From positions 804,001-868,000 of the forward strand of contig JADKIO010000005.1 in assembly GCA_016721195.1 (NCBI GenBank): a stretch of 64,000 nt of DNA. Reading direction: 5' to 3'. The position numbers and the translations under genes are program-made. The notes under the pieces are model-generated. The model saw only the letters and a list, made by a program, of their open reading frames with translations, ran no database searches and had not been told where the DNA came from. Shown here one piece after another: positions 42,421 through 50,997 of this stretch. Source of the DNA: Candidatus Geothrix skivensis (GTDB taxonomy: Bacteria > Acidobacteriota > Holophagae > Holophagales > Holophagaceae). Position 1 is the first letter of the stretch; each line of letters begins with the position of its first letter.

Positions 42421-42978
42421 GTGGTTCAACGGTGCGCCTGGTGCGGGACGGATCCCCTTTATGTGGCCTACCACGACGAGGAGTGGGGCATTCCCCAGCA
42501 CGATGACCACCGCCTTTTCGAGAAGCTGATCCTCGAAGGGGCGCAGGCGGGATTGAGCTGGATCACCGTCCTGCGCAAGCGGGAGGCCTACCGGCAACTC
42601 TATTACGGGTTCGACCCCGCGAAGGTCGCGGTCATGACGGATGCGGAGCTAGAGGTGGTCCTCCAGAATCCGGGCATCGTGCGGAACCGCCTGAAGGTCT
42701 TCTCCGCCAGGAGGAACGCCCTGGCCTTCCTGGCGGTGCAGCGGGAATTCGGCAGCTTCGATGCCTTCCTCTGGGCCTTCGTGGAGGGGCAGACGAAGAT
42801 GAACCGCCCCAGGACCCTGGCGGAGGTGCCAGCCGTGACCCCTGAAGCCGAAGCCCTTAGCAAGGCCCTCAAGAAACGCGGCTTCACCTTCGTGGGCCCC
42901 ACGATCATGTACGCCTACATGCAGGCCATGGGGCTGGTGGACGACCATGTAACCAGTTGCTGGCGCAAGCCAGCCTAG
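42421..42978 (+). CDS. tag: DNA-3-methyladenine glycosylase I
   Basis: Removes 3-methyladenine from alkylated DNA. The 185-residue protein matches Tag: RCAWCGTDPLYVAYHDEEWG at the N-terminus, with the catalytic-pocket Glu in LILEGAQAGLSWITVLRKR, and zinc ligands Cys (RCAWC), His (YHDEEW) and a late H-x3-C (DHVTSCW). GTG at 42421 follows a strong GGAGGAGG; an ATG at 42376 in frame lies inside the ppiB hairpin loop and is less likely. A hairpin overlaps its stop codon. Confidence 0.95.
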   Translation: MVQRCAWCGTDPLYVAYHDEEWGIPQHDDHRLFEKLILEGAQAGLSWITVLRKREAYRQLYYGFDPAKVAVMTDAELEVVLQNPGIVRNRLKVFSARRNALAFLAVQREFGSFDAFLWAFVEGQTKMNRPRTLAEVPAVTPEAEALSKALKKRGFTFVGPTIMYAYMQAMGLVDDHVTSCWRKPA

Positions 42979-43004
42979 CTCTTTTCGCGAACGCGAAAAG
43001 AGCT
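42977..43004. terminator. Hairpin overlapping the tag stop codon
   Basis: Arms AGCTCTTTTCGCG and CGCGAAAAGAGCT (13 bp) around AA. It begins inside the TAG stop and ends 33 nt before metG. The stem itself contains A and T tracts, but the 3' side (GGGAAACG) has no T-run, so it may be an attenuating or stabilising hairpin rather than a terminator. Confidence 0.55.
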
Positions 43005-43037
43005 GGGAAACGCTAGACTGGAGGATCCGGAGTCCCT

Positions 43038-44939
43038 GTGTCCAAGCCCTTCTACGTCACCACGCCCATCTACTACGTCAATGACCGCCCCCACATCGGG
43101 CACACCTACACCACCGTGCTGGCGGATGTCATCGCCCGGTTCCACCGCATGCGCGGCGAGCAGGTGTTCTTCCTGACGGGCACCGACGAGCATGGCCAGA
43201 AGGTGGAAAAGGCCGCCGCGGCCCGGGGCATCACGCCCAAGCAGCTGGCTGACGAGGTCGTGGCCAACTACACCGAGCTCTGGAAGCAGATGGGCATGAC
43301 CCACTTCCGCTTCATCCGCACCACCGACCAGGACCACCGGGACCAGGTGCAGCGGCTCTTCAAGCGGCTGGTGGAGAAGGGCGACATCTACAAGGCCACC
43401 TACAAGGGGCTCTACTCGGTGAGCGACGAGGCCTACGTCACCGAGACCCAGGCCAAGGAACTGCAGGCCCAGGGGCTGGCCCACCAGCTCATCGAACTGG
43501 AGGAGGAGACCTACTTCTTCCGGCTCAGTGCCTACCAGGACCGTCTGCTGAAGCTCTACGAGGAGCACCCCGAGTTCGTCCAGCCGGACTTCCGCTTCAA
43601 CGAGGTGAAGCGCTTCGTGGAGGGAGGCCTGCAGGACCTCTCCATCAGCCGTACCAGCATCAGCTGGGGCATCCCCGTGCCCGGCGACGAGAAGCACGTC
43701 ATCTATGTGTGGTTCGACGCCCTGCTCAACTACCTGACGGGCTGTCCGGCCAATGCCTGGCCCCCGGACCTGCAGATCGTGGGCAAGGATATCCTTCGCT
43801 TCCATGCGGTGTACTGGCCCGCCTTCCTCATGGCCGCGGGCATGTTCCAGCCCACCACGATCCTGGCCCACGGCTGGTGGCTCATGGGCGACGACAAGAT
43901 GTCGAAGAGCAAGGGCAACGTGGTGCGGCCGGACACCCTGCTGCGCTTCGGCAATGACGCGCTCCGCTTCTACTTCATGCGTGACATGCAGGTGGGCCAC
44001 GACCGGGCTTTCAGCTACGAGGGGTTCATCGACCGCCTCAACGCCGACCTGGCCAACGGCCTGGGCAACCTGGCCTCCCGAACCCTGAGCATGATCCAGC
44101 GCTACCGGGGCGGCGTGGTGCCGATGCCCACGGTCCTGGATGGGTTGGACCAGGAGATGGCCACCCAGCTGCTGGCGGTCTTCCCGGAGTACCTGGAGCA
44201 GGCCCGGGCCAGCAACTTCCACGGCGCCCTGGACGCCCTGTGGACCTACCTCCGCACCCTCGACGGCTACATCGTGAAGGCCGAGCCCTGGAAGCTGGCC
44301 AAGGACCCCGCCAACGATCCGAAGCTCGACGCCGTGCTGGCGATCCTCTACCGGGCCCTGCGCGCCACGGCCCTGCTGGTGGCACCGGTGATGCCCGAGC
44401 TGGCCCAAGCCCTCTGGGAGAGCCTAGGCCACGCCACCCAGGTGGCAGAGACCACGTTCCACGGCTTCGCCCTGGATGGCCCGGCCATCGGCCCCATCGG
44501 CGAATCGAAGCCCCTGTTCCAGCGCATCGACAAGGAGAAGGAATTGAACGAACTGTTGCCTCCGGAAGCACCGGCCGAAGTTCAGCCCAGCCTGGATGTC
44601 CCCGCCATCCGCGAGACCGTGGAGGCCGACACCTTCTTCAAGGTGGACCTGCGCGTGGGCAGGATCCTCGAGGCCGAGCGCGTCCCCAAGAGCGACAAGC
44701 TCATCAGGATGAAGGTGGACATCGGCCTGGAGCAGCGCACCATCGTGGGCGGCATCGGCAAGGCCTACGAGCCGGCGGACCTCCTGGAACGCCTTGTCGT
44801 CGTGGTGGCCAACCTGGCCCCCCGCAAGCTCATGGGCATCGAAAGCCACGGCATGCTGCTGGCGGCCAGCGACAACGCCAGCAAGCCTTACCTCATCGCC
44901 CCCCCCGCCGATGCGCTGCCTGGGTTCCTGGTGAAGTGA
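43038..44939 (+). CDS. metG: Methionyl-tRNA synthetase
   Basis: Charges tRNA-Met. The 633-residue protein has the class I motifs HIGH (in DRPHIGHTYTTVLAD) and KMSKS (in DDKMSKSKGNVV), and an added C-terminal tRNA-binding (Trbp111-like) domain from about residue 525 (FFKVDLRVGRILEAERVPKS). The zinc-knuckle region (YKGLYSVSDEAYVTETQ) has no Cys, so this is the zinc-free type. GTG at 43038 starts the protein (SKPFYVTTPIYYVND). It overlaps the next gene by 4 nt (GTGA) and heads a forward run with it, the ArsC-like gene and xth. Confidence 0.96.
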   Translation: MSKPFYVTTPIYYVNDRPHIGHTYTTVLADVIARFHRMRGEQVFFLTGTDEHGQKVEKAAAARGITPKQLADEVVANYTELWKQMGMTHFRFIRTTDQDHRDQVQRLFKRLVEKGDIYKATYKGLYSVSDEAYVTETQAKELQAQGLAHQLIELEEETYFFRLSAYQDRLLKLYEEHPEFVQPDFRFNEVKRFVEGGLQDLSISRTSISWGIPVPGDEKHVIYVWFDALLNYLTGCPANAWPPDLQIVGKDILRFHAVYWPAFLMAAGMFQPTTILAHGWWLMGDDKMSKSKGNVVRPDTLLRFGNDALRFYFMRDMQVGHDRAFSYEGFIDRLNADLANGLGNLASRTLSMIQRYRGGVVPMPTVLDGLDQEMATQLLAVFPEYLEQARASNFHGALDALWTYLRTLDGYIVKAEPWKLAKDPANDPKLDAVLAILYRALRATALLVAPVMPELAQALWESLGHATQVAETTFHGFALDGPAIGPIGESKPLFQRIDKEKELNELLPPEAPAEVQPSLDVPAIRETVEADTFFKVDLRVGRILEAERVPKSDKLIRMKVDIGLEQRTIVGGIGKAYEPADLLERLVVVVANLAPRKLMGIESHGMLLAASDNASKPYLIAPPADALPGFLVK

Positions 44940-45280
44940 AACGCCCCGTCTTCAGCTTCGAGACCGAGCTCCTCACGGACGCGCCCTTCGAGCACATCGC
45001 AGGGCGCCTGCAGGGCATGGATTCACCCGCGGGCTTCCGCTGCCTGGTGCCGCTCCGCACCTGGCAGCCCGTGGAGTGGCACCCGGAGGAGATCCGCCTC
45101 TGCTGGAACCGGCAGGTGGCAGGCTCCCTGGAGCTGGGGTTCCTCTGCATCCGGCCCCATGAGAAGGGGGCCCACCTCCGCCTGGAAGGTCGGATGAAGG
45201 GCTGGTCGGCCTTCCTGCTGTTCGGCTTGCTGCGCTGGCGGACGGACCGCCTGCTGGATCGCCTTGTGGAGGAACTGTGA
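44936..45280 (+). CDS. Hypothetical protein after metG
   Basis: A 114-residue protein with no clear family. It starts VKRPVFSFETELLTDAPFEH, which resembles the opening strand-loop of a SRPBCC/polyketide-cyclase-like domain, and it has a C-terminal helix FLLFGLLRWRTDRLLDRLVE that fits the long last helix of that fold; this is inference only. GTG start and TGA stop overlap metG and the ArsC-like gene by 4 nt each, so three genes are translationally coupled. Confidence 0.7.
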   Translation: MKRPVFSFETELLTDAPFEHIAGRLQGMDSPAGFRCLVPLRTWQPVEWHPEEIRLCWNRQVAGSLELGFLCIRPHEKGAHLRLEGRMKGWSAFLLFGLLRWRTDRLLDRLVEEL

Positions 45281-45618
45281 AGGCCGTGCTCTGGATGAAG
45301 TCGAGCTGCACCACCTGTCGCCAGGCCAAGGCCAGGCTGGCGGAACTCAGGATCGAGGTGGAGGTCCGTGACTACTTCAAGCAGCCGCTCACCGCCTCGG
45401 AACTTGAGCGCCTGCTCCCGGCCGATCCCACACCCATGCTTGGCACCAAGAGCCCGAAGTACAAGGATCTGGGCTTGAAGGAGCGGAAGCTGTCCAAGGA
45501 CGAGGCCATCGTGCTGATGGTGATGGACAACAACCTGCTCAAGCGGCCCATCCTGGTGCACCCCAAGGGCGTGATCATTGGGTTCAATGCCAATGCCTAT
45601 GAGAAGCTGGTGTCCTGA
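45277..45618 (+). CDS. ArsC/Spx-family thioredoxin-fold protein
   Basis: A 113-residue protein of the arsenate reductase C / Spx group. The N-terminal CxxC is in KSSCTTCRQAK (residues 11 and 14), the second half has the PILVHPKGVIIGF segment typical of the family, and length is right. A paired CxxC with no C-terminal Arg-rich or Spx RNA-polymerase motif fits a general thiol oxidoreductase (possibly bacilliredoxin-like, given bshB1-bshC in this genome), but the substrate is not known. GTG overlaps the previous gene by 4 nt; xth follows 10 nt later. Confidence 0.85.
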   Translation: MKAVLWMKSSCTTCRQAKARLAELRIEVEVRDYFKQPLTASELERLLPADPTPMLGTKSPKYKDLGLKERKLSKDEAIVLMVMDNNLLKRPILVHPKGVIIGFNANAYEKLVS

Positions 45619-45628
45619 GGGAGGGCCC

Positions 45629-46405
45629 ATGCGCTTCTACAGCTGGAACGTGAACGGCTTCCGCTCGGTCCTGAAGAAGGGCTTCATGGACTGGCTGGAA
45701 GCCACCGAGCCCGACGTGCTCTCCCTCCAGGAGATCCGCTGCGAATGGGAGGAAGTGGATCTCGCCGTGCGCCGGCAGCTGGAAAGCGCCTACGACATCT
45801 GCTGGTTCCCCGCCGCCAGCAAGAAGGGCTATGCCGGTTCTGCGACGCTTTCGAAAAAGGAGCTGGCCTTCAAACATGCCAAGGGTCTGGGCATCGAAGG
45901 CTACGATGCCGAGGGGCGCATGATCGTCTCCCGGAAGGACAAGCTGGTCTTCCTCGCGGGCTACTTCCCCAATGCCTCCCAGGGGCTGGTGCGCCTGCCC
46001 TTCAAGCGGCAGTTCGCCAAGGATCTGGCAGCAGTCGTGGCCAGGCACCACAAGGCGGGGGATCAGGTGATCCTGACCGGCGACATGAACGTGGCCCCGG
46101 AGGAGATCGATCTGGCCCGCCCCAAGGACAACACCAAGAATCCCGGATTCACGCCGGAGGAACGCGAGGACTTCAGGCTCTACCTGGGAGCCGGCTTGGT
46201 GGACGTGCTGCGGGAACGGAACCCCGAAGTTCCGGGCCTCTACACCTGGTGGACCGCCCGGGGTGGTGCCCGGGAGCGGAATGTGGGCTGGAGGATTGAT
46301 CTGTTCCTGACCAGCCGGCCCCTGCTGGATCAGGTGCAGGATGCCCGAATCCATGCTGACGTGCTGGGTTCCGACCATTGTCCCATCAGCCTCGAGCTGG
46401 CATGA
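45629..46405 (+). CDS. xth: Exodeoxyribonuclease III
   Basis: AP endonuclease/3' exonuclease of base-excision repair. The 258-residue protein has the family landmarks WNVNGFRSVLKKGF, LSLQEIRCEWEE (metal Glu), GYFPNASQ, LTGDMNVAPEEIDLA and LGSDHCPISLEL (catalytic Asp-His). ATG at 45629 follows GAGGGAGGG. It ends a four-gene forward run and its stop codon opens a bidirectional hairpin shared with the convergent TPR gene. Confidence 0.95.
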   Translation: MRFYSWNVNGFRSVLKKGFMDWLEATEPDVLSLQEIRCEWEEVDLAVRRQLESAYDICWFPAASKKGYAGSATLSKKELAFKHAKGLGIEGYDAEGRMIVSRKDKLVFLAGYFPNASQGLVRLPFKRQFAKDLAAVVARHHKAGDQVILTGDMNVAPEEIDLARPKDNTKNPGFTPEEREDFRLYLGAGLVDVLRERNPEVPGLYTWWTARGGARERNVGWRIDLFLTSRPLLDQVQDARIHADVLGSDHCPISLELA

Positions 46406-46433
46406 GCAAGGGCCCCTGACGGGGCCCTTGCTC
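46404..46433. terminator. Bidirectional terminator hairpin, xth / TPR gene
   Basis: Arms GAGCAAGGGCCCC and GGGGCCCTTGCTC (13 bp) around TGAC, between the convergent xth and TPR genes. It begins within the xth stop codon. No T-run, so the pairing supports a shared transcription end but not strength. Confidence 0.7.
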
Positions 46434-46447
46434 TGGAGGTCGAAACC

Positions 46448-47470
46448 CTACTTGATGTTCTTGAGGGAAGGATCCTTCAGCATTTCCTTGGCGGTGGCTG
46501 CGTTCTTCCCCGTGGGGGCCAGCTCGACGTACTTCTGGAGGTGCAGCTTGGTCCCGCGCAGGTTGTTTTCGCCGAACTCGACCATGGCCATGAGGAAGTG
46601 GGCTTCCACATATTTGGGGTCGATCTCGAGGGTCTTCAGCAGTTGTTCCTTGGCGGACTTGGTCTTCCCGGCATTGAAGTCCTCGACGGCCTTGTTGTAG
46701 GTCAGATCCGGATTGGGTCCGTGGAGGGTTTCCAGCATGGCGGTGTACTTCGCTTCGGCAGCCTTGTCGTTCTTGGCCTTGCTGGTTTGAACCAGCGCCG
46801 CGATCACCCGCTCGTCCTTCGGGTTCCGCTCGAGGGCTTTCAGGAGGTAGGGCTCGCCCTCTTCCTTTTTCGTGCCAGCCTGGGCCAGGCAGATGCCCAG
46901 CAGTCGCTCGACCTTGCCGATCTCCGGGGCCAGTTCCTCCCTGGCAGCCGCATCCTTGGTCATCTTGAGAACCTCCGAGAGGTTCTTATGGGCCTTTTCA
47001 ATCAAGGGAAGGGCCGCGGCCAGATTCCCCTCGTTGAAGAACGGGATGGCCTGGTTGAAGGCGTCCCGGCCCTCGGTATCCAGGGCGGCAGCCGGGTCGA
47101 TGGTGGCGGGGCCAGCCGCCCCCGAAGCGATGGCTTTGGTGCGGGCCTCCGCGGGAGTCAGCAGGGTGAGGTTCTTGACCAGGACATCGGCAAGGGGAAT
47201 CCGGATGATCTCCTTCTGCTCGACGAAGCCCTCGGCCGAGACGGACAACTCGAACTCCTTCGGTTCCAGACCCACTTGCAGGAACTTCCCGCCCTTGTCG
47301 GCAATGAGCACCTTGTTCCAGGTGATCTCAGTGCGCCTGAGGTTGATCTTGGCGCCGGGGATGGGCGAGCCGTCCGATTTGACGACCTTGCCGCTGATGC
47401 GTCCGGTGCTCTCCCCGTGAAGGGAAAGGCAGGCGATGGGCAGCGTGAGCGCGAGGATGAGGCTTCGCAT
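46448..47470 (-). CDS. Secreted TPR protein with N-terminal CarboxypepD-like domain
   Basis: A 340-residue exported protein: signal peptide MRSLILALTLPIACLSLHG, a carboxypeptidase-regulatory-like beta domain (about 22-95; GRISGKVVKSDGSPIPGAKI), then helical repeats. TPR units are clear near the C-terminus, for example AKEQLLKTLEIDPKYVEAHF and TKLHLQKYVELAPTGKNAAT. GGAGG lies 7 nt before ATG at 47470. Partner and process are unknown; it may be an envelope scaffold. Convergent with xth and divergent from the DUF1844 gene. Confidence 0.85.
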   Translation of the reverse strand: MRSLILALTLPIACLSLHGESTGRISGKVVKSDGSPIPGAKINLRRTEITWNKVLIADKGGKFLQVGLEPKEFELSVSAEGFVEQKEIIRIPLADVLVKNLTLLTPAEARTKAIASGAAGPATIDPAAALDTEGRDAFNQAIPFFNEGNLAAALPLIEKAHKNLSEVLKMTKDAAAREELAPEIGKVERLLGICLAQAGTKKEEGEPYLLKALERNPKDERVIAALVQTSKAKNDKAAEAKYTAMLETLHGPNPDLTYNKAVEDFNAGKTKSAKEQLLKTLEIDPKYVEAHFLMAMVEFGENNLRGTKLHLQKYVELAPTGKNAATAKEMLKDPSLKNIK

Positions 47471-47655
47471 GGGATGTCCTCCAAACTCCCCCATCCTTCC
47501 ACAGGGGCGGTCCCACGCCGAGTGCTTTTCATCAAAAGGGGCCTGGGGGGGGCCAGTCCTTGCCAAGCAGTAAAGCCCTTCAGGCTGGGTGCAGGAAAAT
47601 CCGGGCTGTGGTAGGCTTCCGGGCAGACAAGTCCTGAAAGCGTTTGAGGTAGCCC

Positions 47656-47940
47656 ATGAATCCAGCGGTGCCGGAAGCATCCTTGACGGCCCTGATGCAC
47701 CTCCTGACGGAACAGGCCCTGCTGTCGATGGGGGTTCCGCATCCCATGGTGAAAGAGGTTCCCCCCGCCAATCCGGCGGTGGCAAGGTTCTATGTGGACC
47801 TGCTCACCGTGCTTAAAGAGAAGACCGAGGGGCAGCGAACCGAGCTCGAAACCTCCCAGTTGGATGAGATCCTCTATCAGCTGCGCATGCGGGTGATGGA
47901 TTTGAAGCCAGCCGTGGAAACGCCCGGGTCGCCCAAGTGA
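47656..47940 (+). CDS. DUF1844 family protein
   Basis: A 94-residue helical protein matching DUF1844: LTALMHLLTEQALLSMGVPH, then VARFYVDLLTVLKEKTEGQR and the final helix LDEILYQLRMRVMDLKP. The family is widespread in Acidobacteria and delta-proteobacteria, and its function is unknown. It lies 17 nt before the next gene's ATG and probably opens the operon that ends with tdk. The 185 nt upstream is the divergent promoter region shared with the TPR gene. Confidence 0.9.
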   Translation: MNPAVPEASLTALMHLLTEQALLSMGVPHPMVKEVPPANPAVARFYVDLLTVLKEKTEGQRTELETSQLDEILYQLRMRVMDLKPAVETPGSPK

Positions 47941-47957
47941 ACAGCGCGAGGAGCAGC

Positions 47958-49817
47958 ATGGGATTCCTGCAGACCCTCCGGATCGCCCTCCTGGTCGTCC
48001 TCACGACCCTCGCAGCCGCTGCGGTGCCCCCTCCGGCCATTCAGCCGGCAGCCCCCCAGGCCGCCCCCGAGTCCTATCCCGCCGTGGCCCTCAGCCATCG
48101 CGCCCAGCACCTGATGGCCGCCCTGGCCAAGGGGGATGCCGAAGGGGTGCGGGGCGCCCAGTTGGAAGTGGAAGCCCTCCGCCGGACCTACTCGACCCTC
48201 GACATGGCCCCCCTCGTGGAAGCCATGTCCCTCTGGGCTCGCCAGCAGGGGATGGAAGGCAAGGTCAACCTGGGGTTGGATGGGCTCCAGGCGGTTGAAC
48301 GCTGGGCTCCGGAGCACCCCACACTGCTGGGCTCGCGGATCACCCTCATGCGCCAGCAGGGAATCCAGGGCTGGCTATGGAGCTTCCCTGACCTCCTCCG
48401 GCTGACCCGCCTCCGCCTGGACAATCCCGCTCATCGCTGGTTATGGGTGGTCCAGCACCTCGGCATGCTCCGCCTTTGCGCAACCCTTCTGCTCTGGGGC
48501 TGGGCCTTGACCATGGGGTTCCGGTACCGGAATGTCCTTCGGCATCTGTGGGAAGCACCCCTGAAATCAAAGCATGTCCCGCCCGCTGTGGGGGCCCTGG
48601 TCGGGGCGCTGGTGCTGGCCGCTCCGGTGCTGCTGGGCCTGGATCCCATGGTCGCGGCCATTCTCTGGCTCTTCCTGCTGGCGCCCTTCCTGCTCAGTGC
48701 GGAAGTGAAAGCCACCGCCTTCATCCTCGTGCTGCAACTGATCCATCCTGCCCTTGCGGCCCTGGAACCCTGGGCGGCCCGGGAGCCCATGCCGAGTGTG
48801 CTGACCCTTCAACTGCAGCCCCAAGTCCAACCCATTCCAGCGGCGACGCTCCGATTCCTCTCCCCTTCGGACCAGACCTTCCTGGCGGGCTGGAGCCAGT
48901 TGCAGAACAAGGAGTGGCGGGCTGCCACGGATACCTTCCAGGGTCTGGTGGGTCGGCACTCCGAACAGGCCGCCGTCCTCAACAACCTCGGCGTCGCCAA
49001 GTTCCAATCCGGCGATGAGGCGGGTGCGGACAAGGCCTTCGAACTGGCCCTGGGCGAGGGGGCCAAGATGGAAGTACTGCTGAACCAGAGCATCCTGGCC
49101 TTCAATCGGCTGGACACCGCCCTGGGTGCCTCGAAGCGGGCTGATGCCCAGGCCGCCGGCCCCGAGGCTTACGCCCTCCTGATCGCCCTGAACGACGCCC
49201 AGAAGGACGCTCGGGTCTATCCCATTCCCTTGATGGACACGCCTGATCGCGTCCAGGCCCTGGTGGATGCCGCCGGCCCGAGCAGGGGAGCCCCGGCCTT
49301 CCAGTTGCTGGAAGGTCCCTTCCTGTTCGCCCTGCTCCTGCCCATCGTGGGGATCTTCGCCTTCCTGGCCCGGGTTCGCGCCAGCATCCGGATGGCCCAT
49401 CCGACCCAGTGTGTCCGCTGCGGAGAGCCCTTCCACACCACGGATAGCCCCGATACCGAGGTCTGCCAGAAGTGCCATCACCTCTTCGTGCTGCGGGATG
49501 GGCTCCACGCCGAGAACCGCCGCAAGAAGTTGGACGAGGTGGCTCATCATCAGCAGGCCACCCGGTGGATCCACCAGGCTCTCATCGTCCTCATGCCCGG
49601 CTGCGATCTGACCTTCCTGGGGGAGACCCGCCGGGGCCTGGTGGAGTTCCTGCCCTTTTCCCTGGCGGTGGGGATGGTCCTCGCCACGGGGCGTTCGGTG
49701 CGCTATCCCGGCGAGATCGTGGCCGACCCCACCTCCACCTGGCTCGCCATCGGGGCCATCCTCCTGGGCCTGTTCTACCTCCGTTCCTGGCTGAAGCTGA
49801 TCCTGAGGAGGGGCTGA
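47958..49817 (+). CDS. Membrane protein with TPR-like region and zinc ribbon
   Basis: A 619-residue protein (start at ATG 47958, GAGGAG just upstream; GTG at 47937, overlapping the DUF1844 stop, is the alternative). A hydrophobic leader (FLQTLRIALLVVLTTLAAAA) is followed by an Ala/Pro linker, a helical region, several membrane helices (near residues 170-280), a TPR-like segment (WRAATDTFQGLVGRHSEQAA), another membrane helix (FLFALLLPIVGIFAFLARV), and a zinc-ribbon-like CVRCGEPF...CQKCHHLF. A final pair of membrane helices closes it. Family not recognised. It lies 1 nt before the DUF4388 gene. Confidence 0.8.
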   Translation: MGFLQTLRIALLVVLTTLAAAAVPPPAIQPAAPQAAPESYPAVALSHRAQHLMAALAKGDAEGVRGAQLEVEALRRTYSTLDMAPLVEAMSLWARQQGMEGKVNLGLDGLQAVERWAPEHPTLLGSRITLMRQQGIQGWLWSFPDLLRLTRLRLDNPAHRWLWVVQHLGMLRLCATLLLWGWALTMGFRYRNVLRHLWEAPLKSKHVPPAVGALVGALVLAAPVLLGLDPMVAAILWLFLLAPFLLSAEVKATAFILVLQLIHPALAALEPWAAREPMPSVLTLQLQPQVQPIPAATLRFLSPSDQTFLAGWSQLQNKEWRAATDTFQGLVGRHSEQAAVLNNLGVAKFQSGDEAGADKAFELALGEGAKMEVLLNQSILAFNRLDTALGASKRADAQAAGPEAYALLIALNDAQKDARVYPIPLMDTPDRVQALVDAAGPSRGAPAFQLLEGPFLFALLLPIVGIFAFLARVRASIRMAHPTQCVRCGEPFHTTDSPDTEVCQKCHHLFVLRDGLHAENRRKKLDEVAHHQQATRWIHQALIVLMPGCDLTFLGETRRGLVEFLPFSLAVGMVLATGRSVRYPGEIVADPTSTWLAIGAILLGLFYLRSWLKLILRRG

Positions 49818-49818
49818 T

Positions 49819-50988
49819 ATGGCACTGGAAGGCTCTCTCCGGGATTTCGACCTCTTCTCCCTGTTCAACATGATCAAGATCCAGGGGAAGAACGGCACCC
49901 TGGTGCTTTCTCAGGGGCAGGAGTTCGTCAAGGTCTTCTTCGAGAACGGCGAGATCGTGGGCTGCGATTCGAACCAGGTCCGCATGGAGGATCGTCTGGG
50001 CACCATGCTGGTGCGCCTTGGGCGCCTCACGGGCGAGGAACTGCTGGGCATGGTGCGGGTGCAGCGCCAGACCCTCAAGCGCATGGGCACCCTGCTGCTG
50101 GAAAGCGGCAAGGTCACACCCTCGGACCTGCAGGACGCCCTCTTCAGCCAGGCCACGTCGATTCTCCACCGCACCTTCCGCTGGGTCGAGGGGGACTACC
50201 GTTTTGATTCCATGCTGCCGCCGGACCTGGACCGGGATCACTTCGTGCCCATCCCCGTGGATACCGTGCTCATGGAGGCCGCCCGCATTCAGGACGAATG
50301 GCCCGAGGTGGAGCGGCGCCTGCCCGACATGGAGATACCTCTCGGGAGGTCCGTGCGGGCCCAGGGCTTGCACCTCGACATCGACCGCGACGTGTCCTCG
50401 GTCCTGGATGGCAAGGGGCACATGCACCATGGCTCCTCTGGGCTTTCCCACGAGCAGGAGATGGTCCTGTCGTACTTTGACCATGCCCAGTGCATCAAGG
50501 ACGCCGTCCAGGTCAGCCGGTACGAGGAACTGGACACCTGCAAGGCCATTGCGGATCTCATCGAGGCCGGGCTGCTGGAACCCATCACTGGGGAAGCCCC
50601 GAAAGTCCTGCGGCCCTGGGTGATGGACGGACCCTCCAGCCTGGCCCCCAGGGAGTGGGATCCCAGCCCTCTGCTCTGGCCCCTGGTGGCCCTGGCCTTT
50701 GCCCTGCCCCTGCTCACCTACGTGCCGCACCACCGGGGCTCGATGAACATGGGGCTGGCCAGCCTGCAGCCCGTGGACGTGCGGGAAGTGCCCGAGGGAC
50801 CGACCCGCCTCCGGCAGGCCTGGGCCTTAAGAATGGCCTCGCCGAAGGATGGCGGTGTCCTCCTGGCCAGGAGCCTGGGCCGACCCTTGAAGGGATCGAA
50901 TCCGGTGCCCGACCTCACGCGCTTCCCCGATCCCATGGCCAAGCCTGATCCTGCCCCCTCCACTCCGGCCCCAACCGCCAGAAAGTAA
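49819..50988 (+). CDS. DUF4388 (PATAN-type) protein
   Basis: A 389-residue protein whose first 100 residues match DUF4388: GSLRDFDLFSLFNMIKIQGK and GTLVLSQGQEFVKVFFENGE. DUF4388 domains occur in regulators of motility, surface polysaccharide and signalling in delta-proteobacteria and Acidobacteria. A second helical region (about 75-130) resembles the type IV pilus Z/MshEN-type helix pair, with GTMLVRLGRLTGEELLGMVR. The C-terminal part has one likely membrane helix (WPLVALAFALPLLTYVP) and a disordered tail. It follows the membrane protein by 1 nt. Confidence 0.88.
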   Translation: MALEGSLRDFDLFSLFNMIKIQGKNGTLVLSQGQEFVKVFFENGEIVGCDSNQVRMEDRLGTMLVRLGRLTGEELLGMVRVQRQTLKRMGTLLLESGKVTPSDLQDALFSQATSILHRTFRWVEGDYRFDSMLPPDLDRDHFVPIPVDTVLMEAARIQDEWPEVERRLPDMEIPLGRSVRAQGLHLDIDRDVSSVLDGKGHMHHGSSGLSHEQEMVLSYFDHAQCIKDAVQVSRYEELDTCKAIADLIEAGLLEPITGEAPKVLRPWVMDGPSSLAPREWDPSPLLWPLVALAFALPLLTYVPHHRGSMNMGLASLQPVDVREVPEGPTRLRQAWALRMASPKDGGVLLARSLGRPLKGSNPVPDLTRFPDPMAKPDPAPSTPAPTARK

Positions 50989-50997
50989 GGAATCCGA

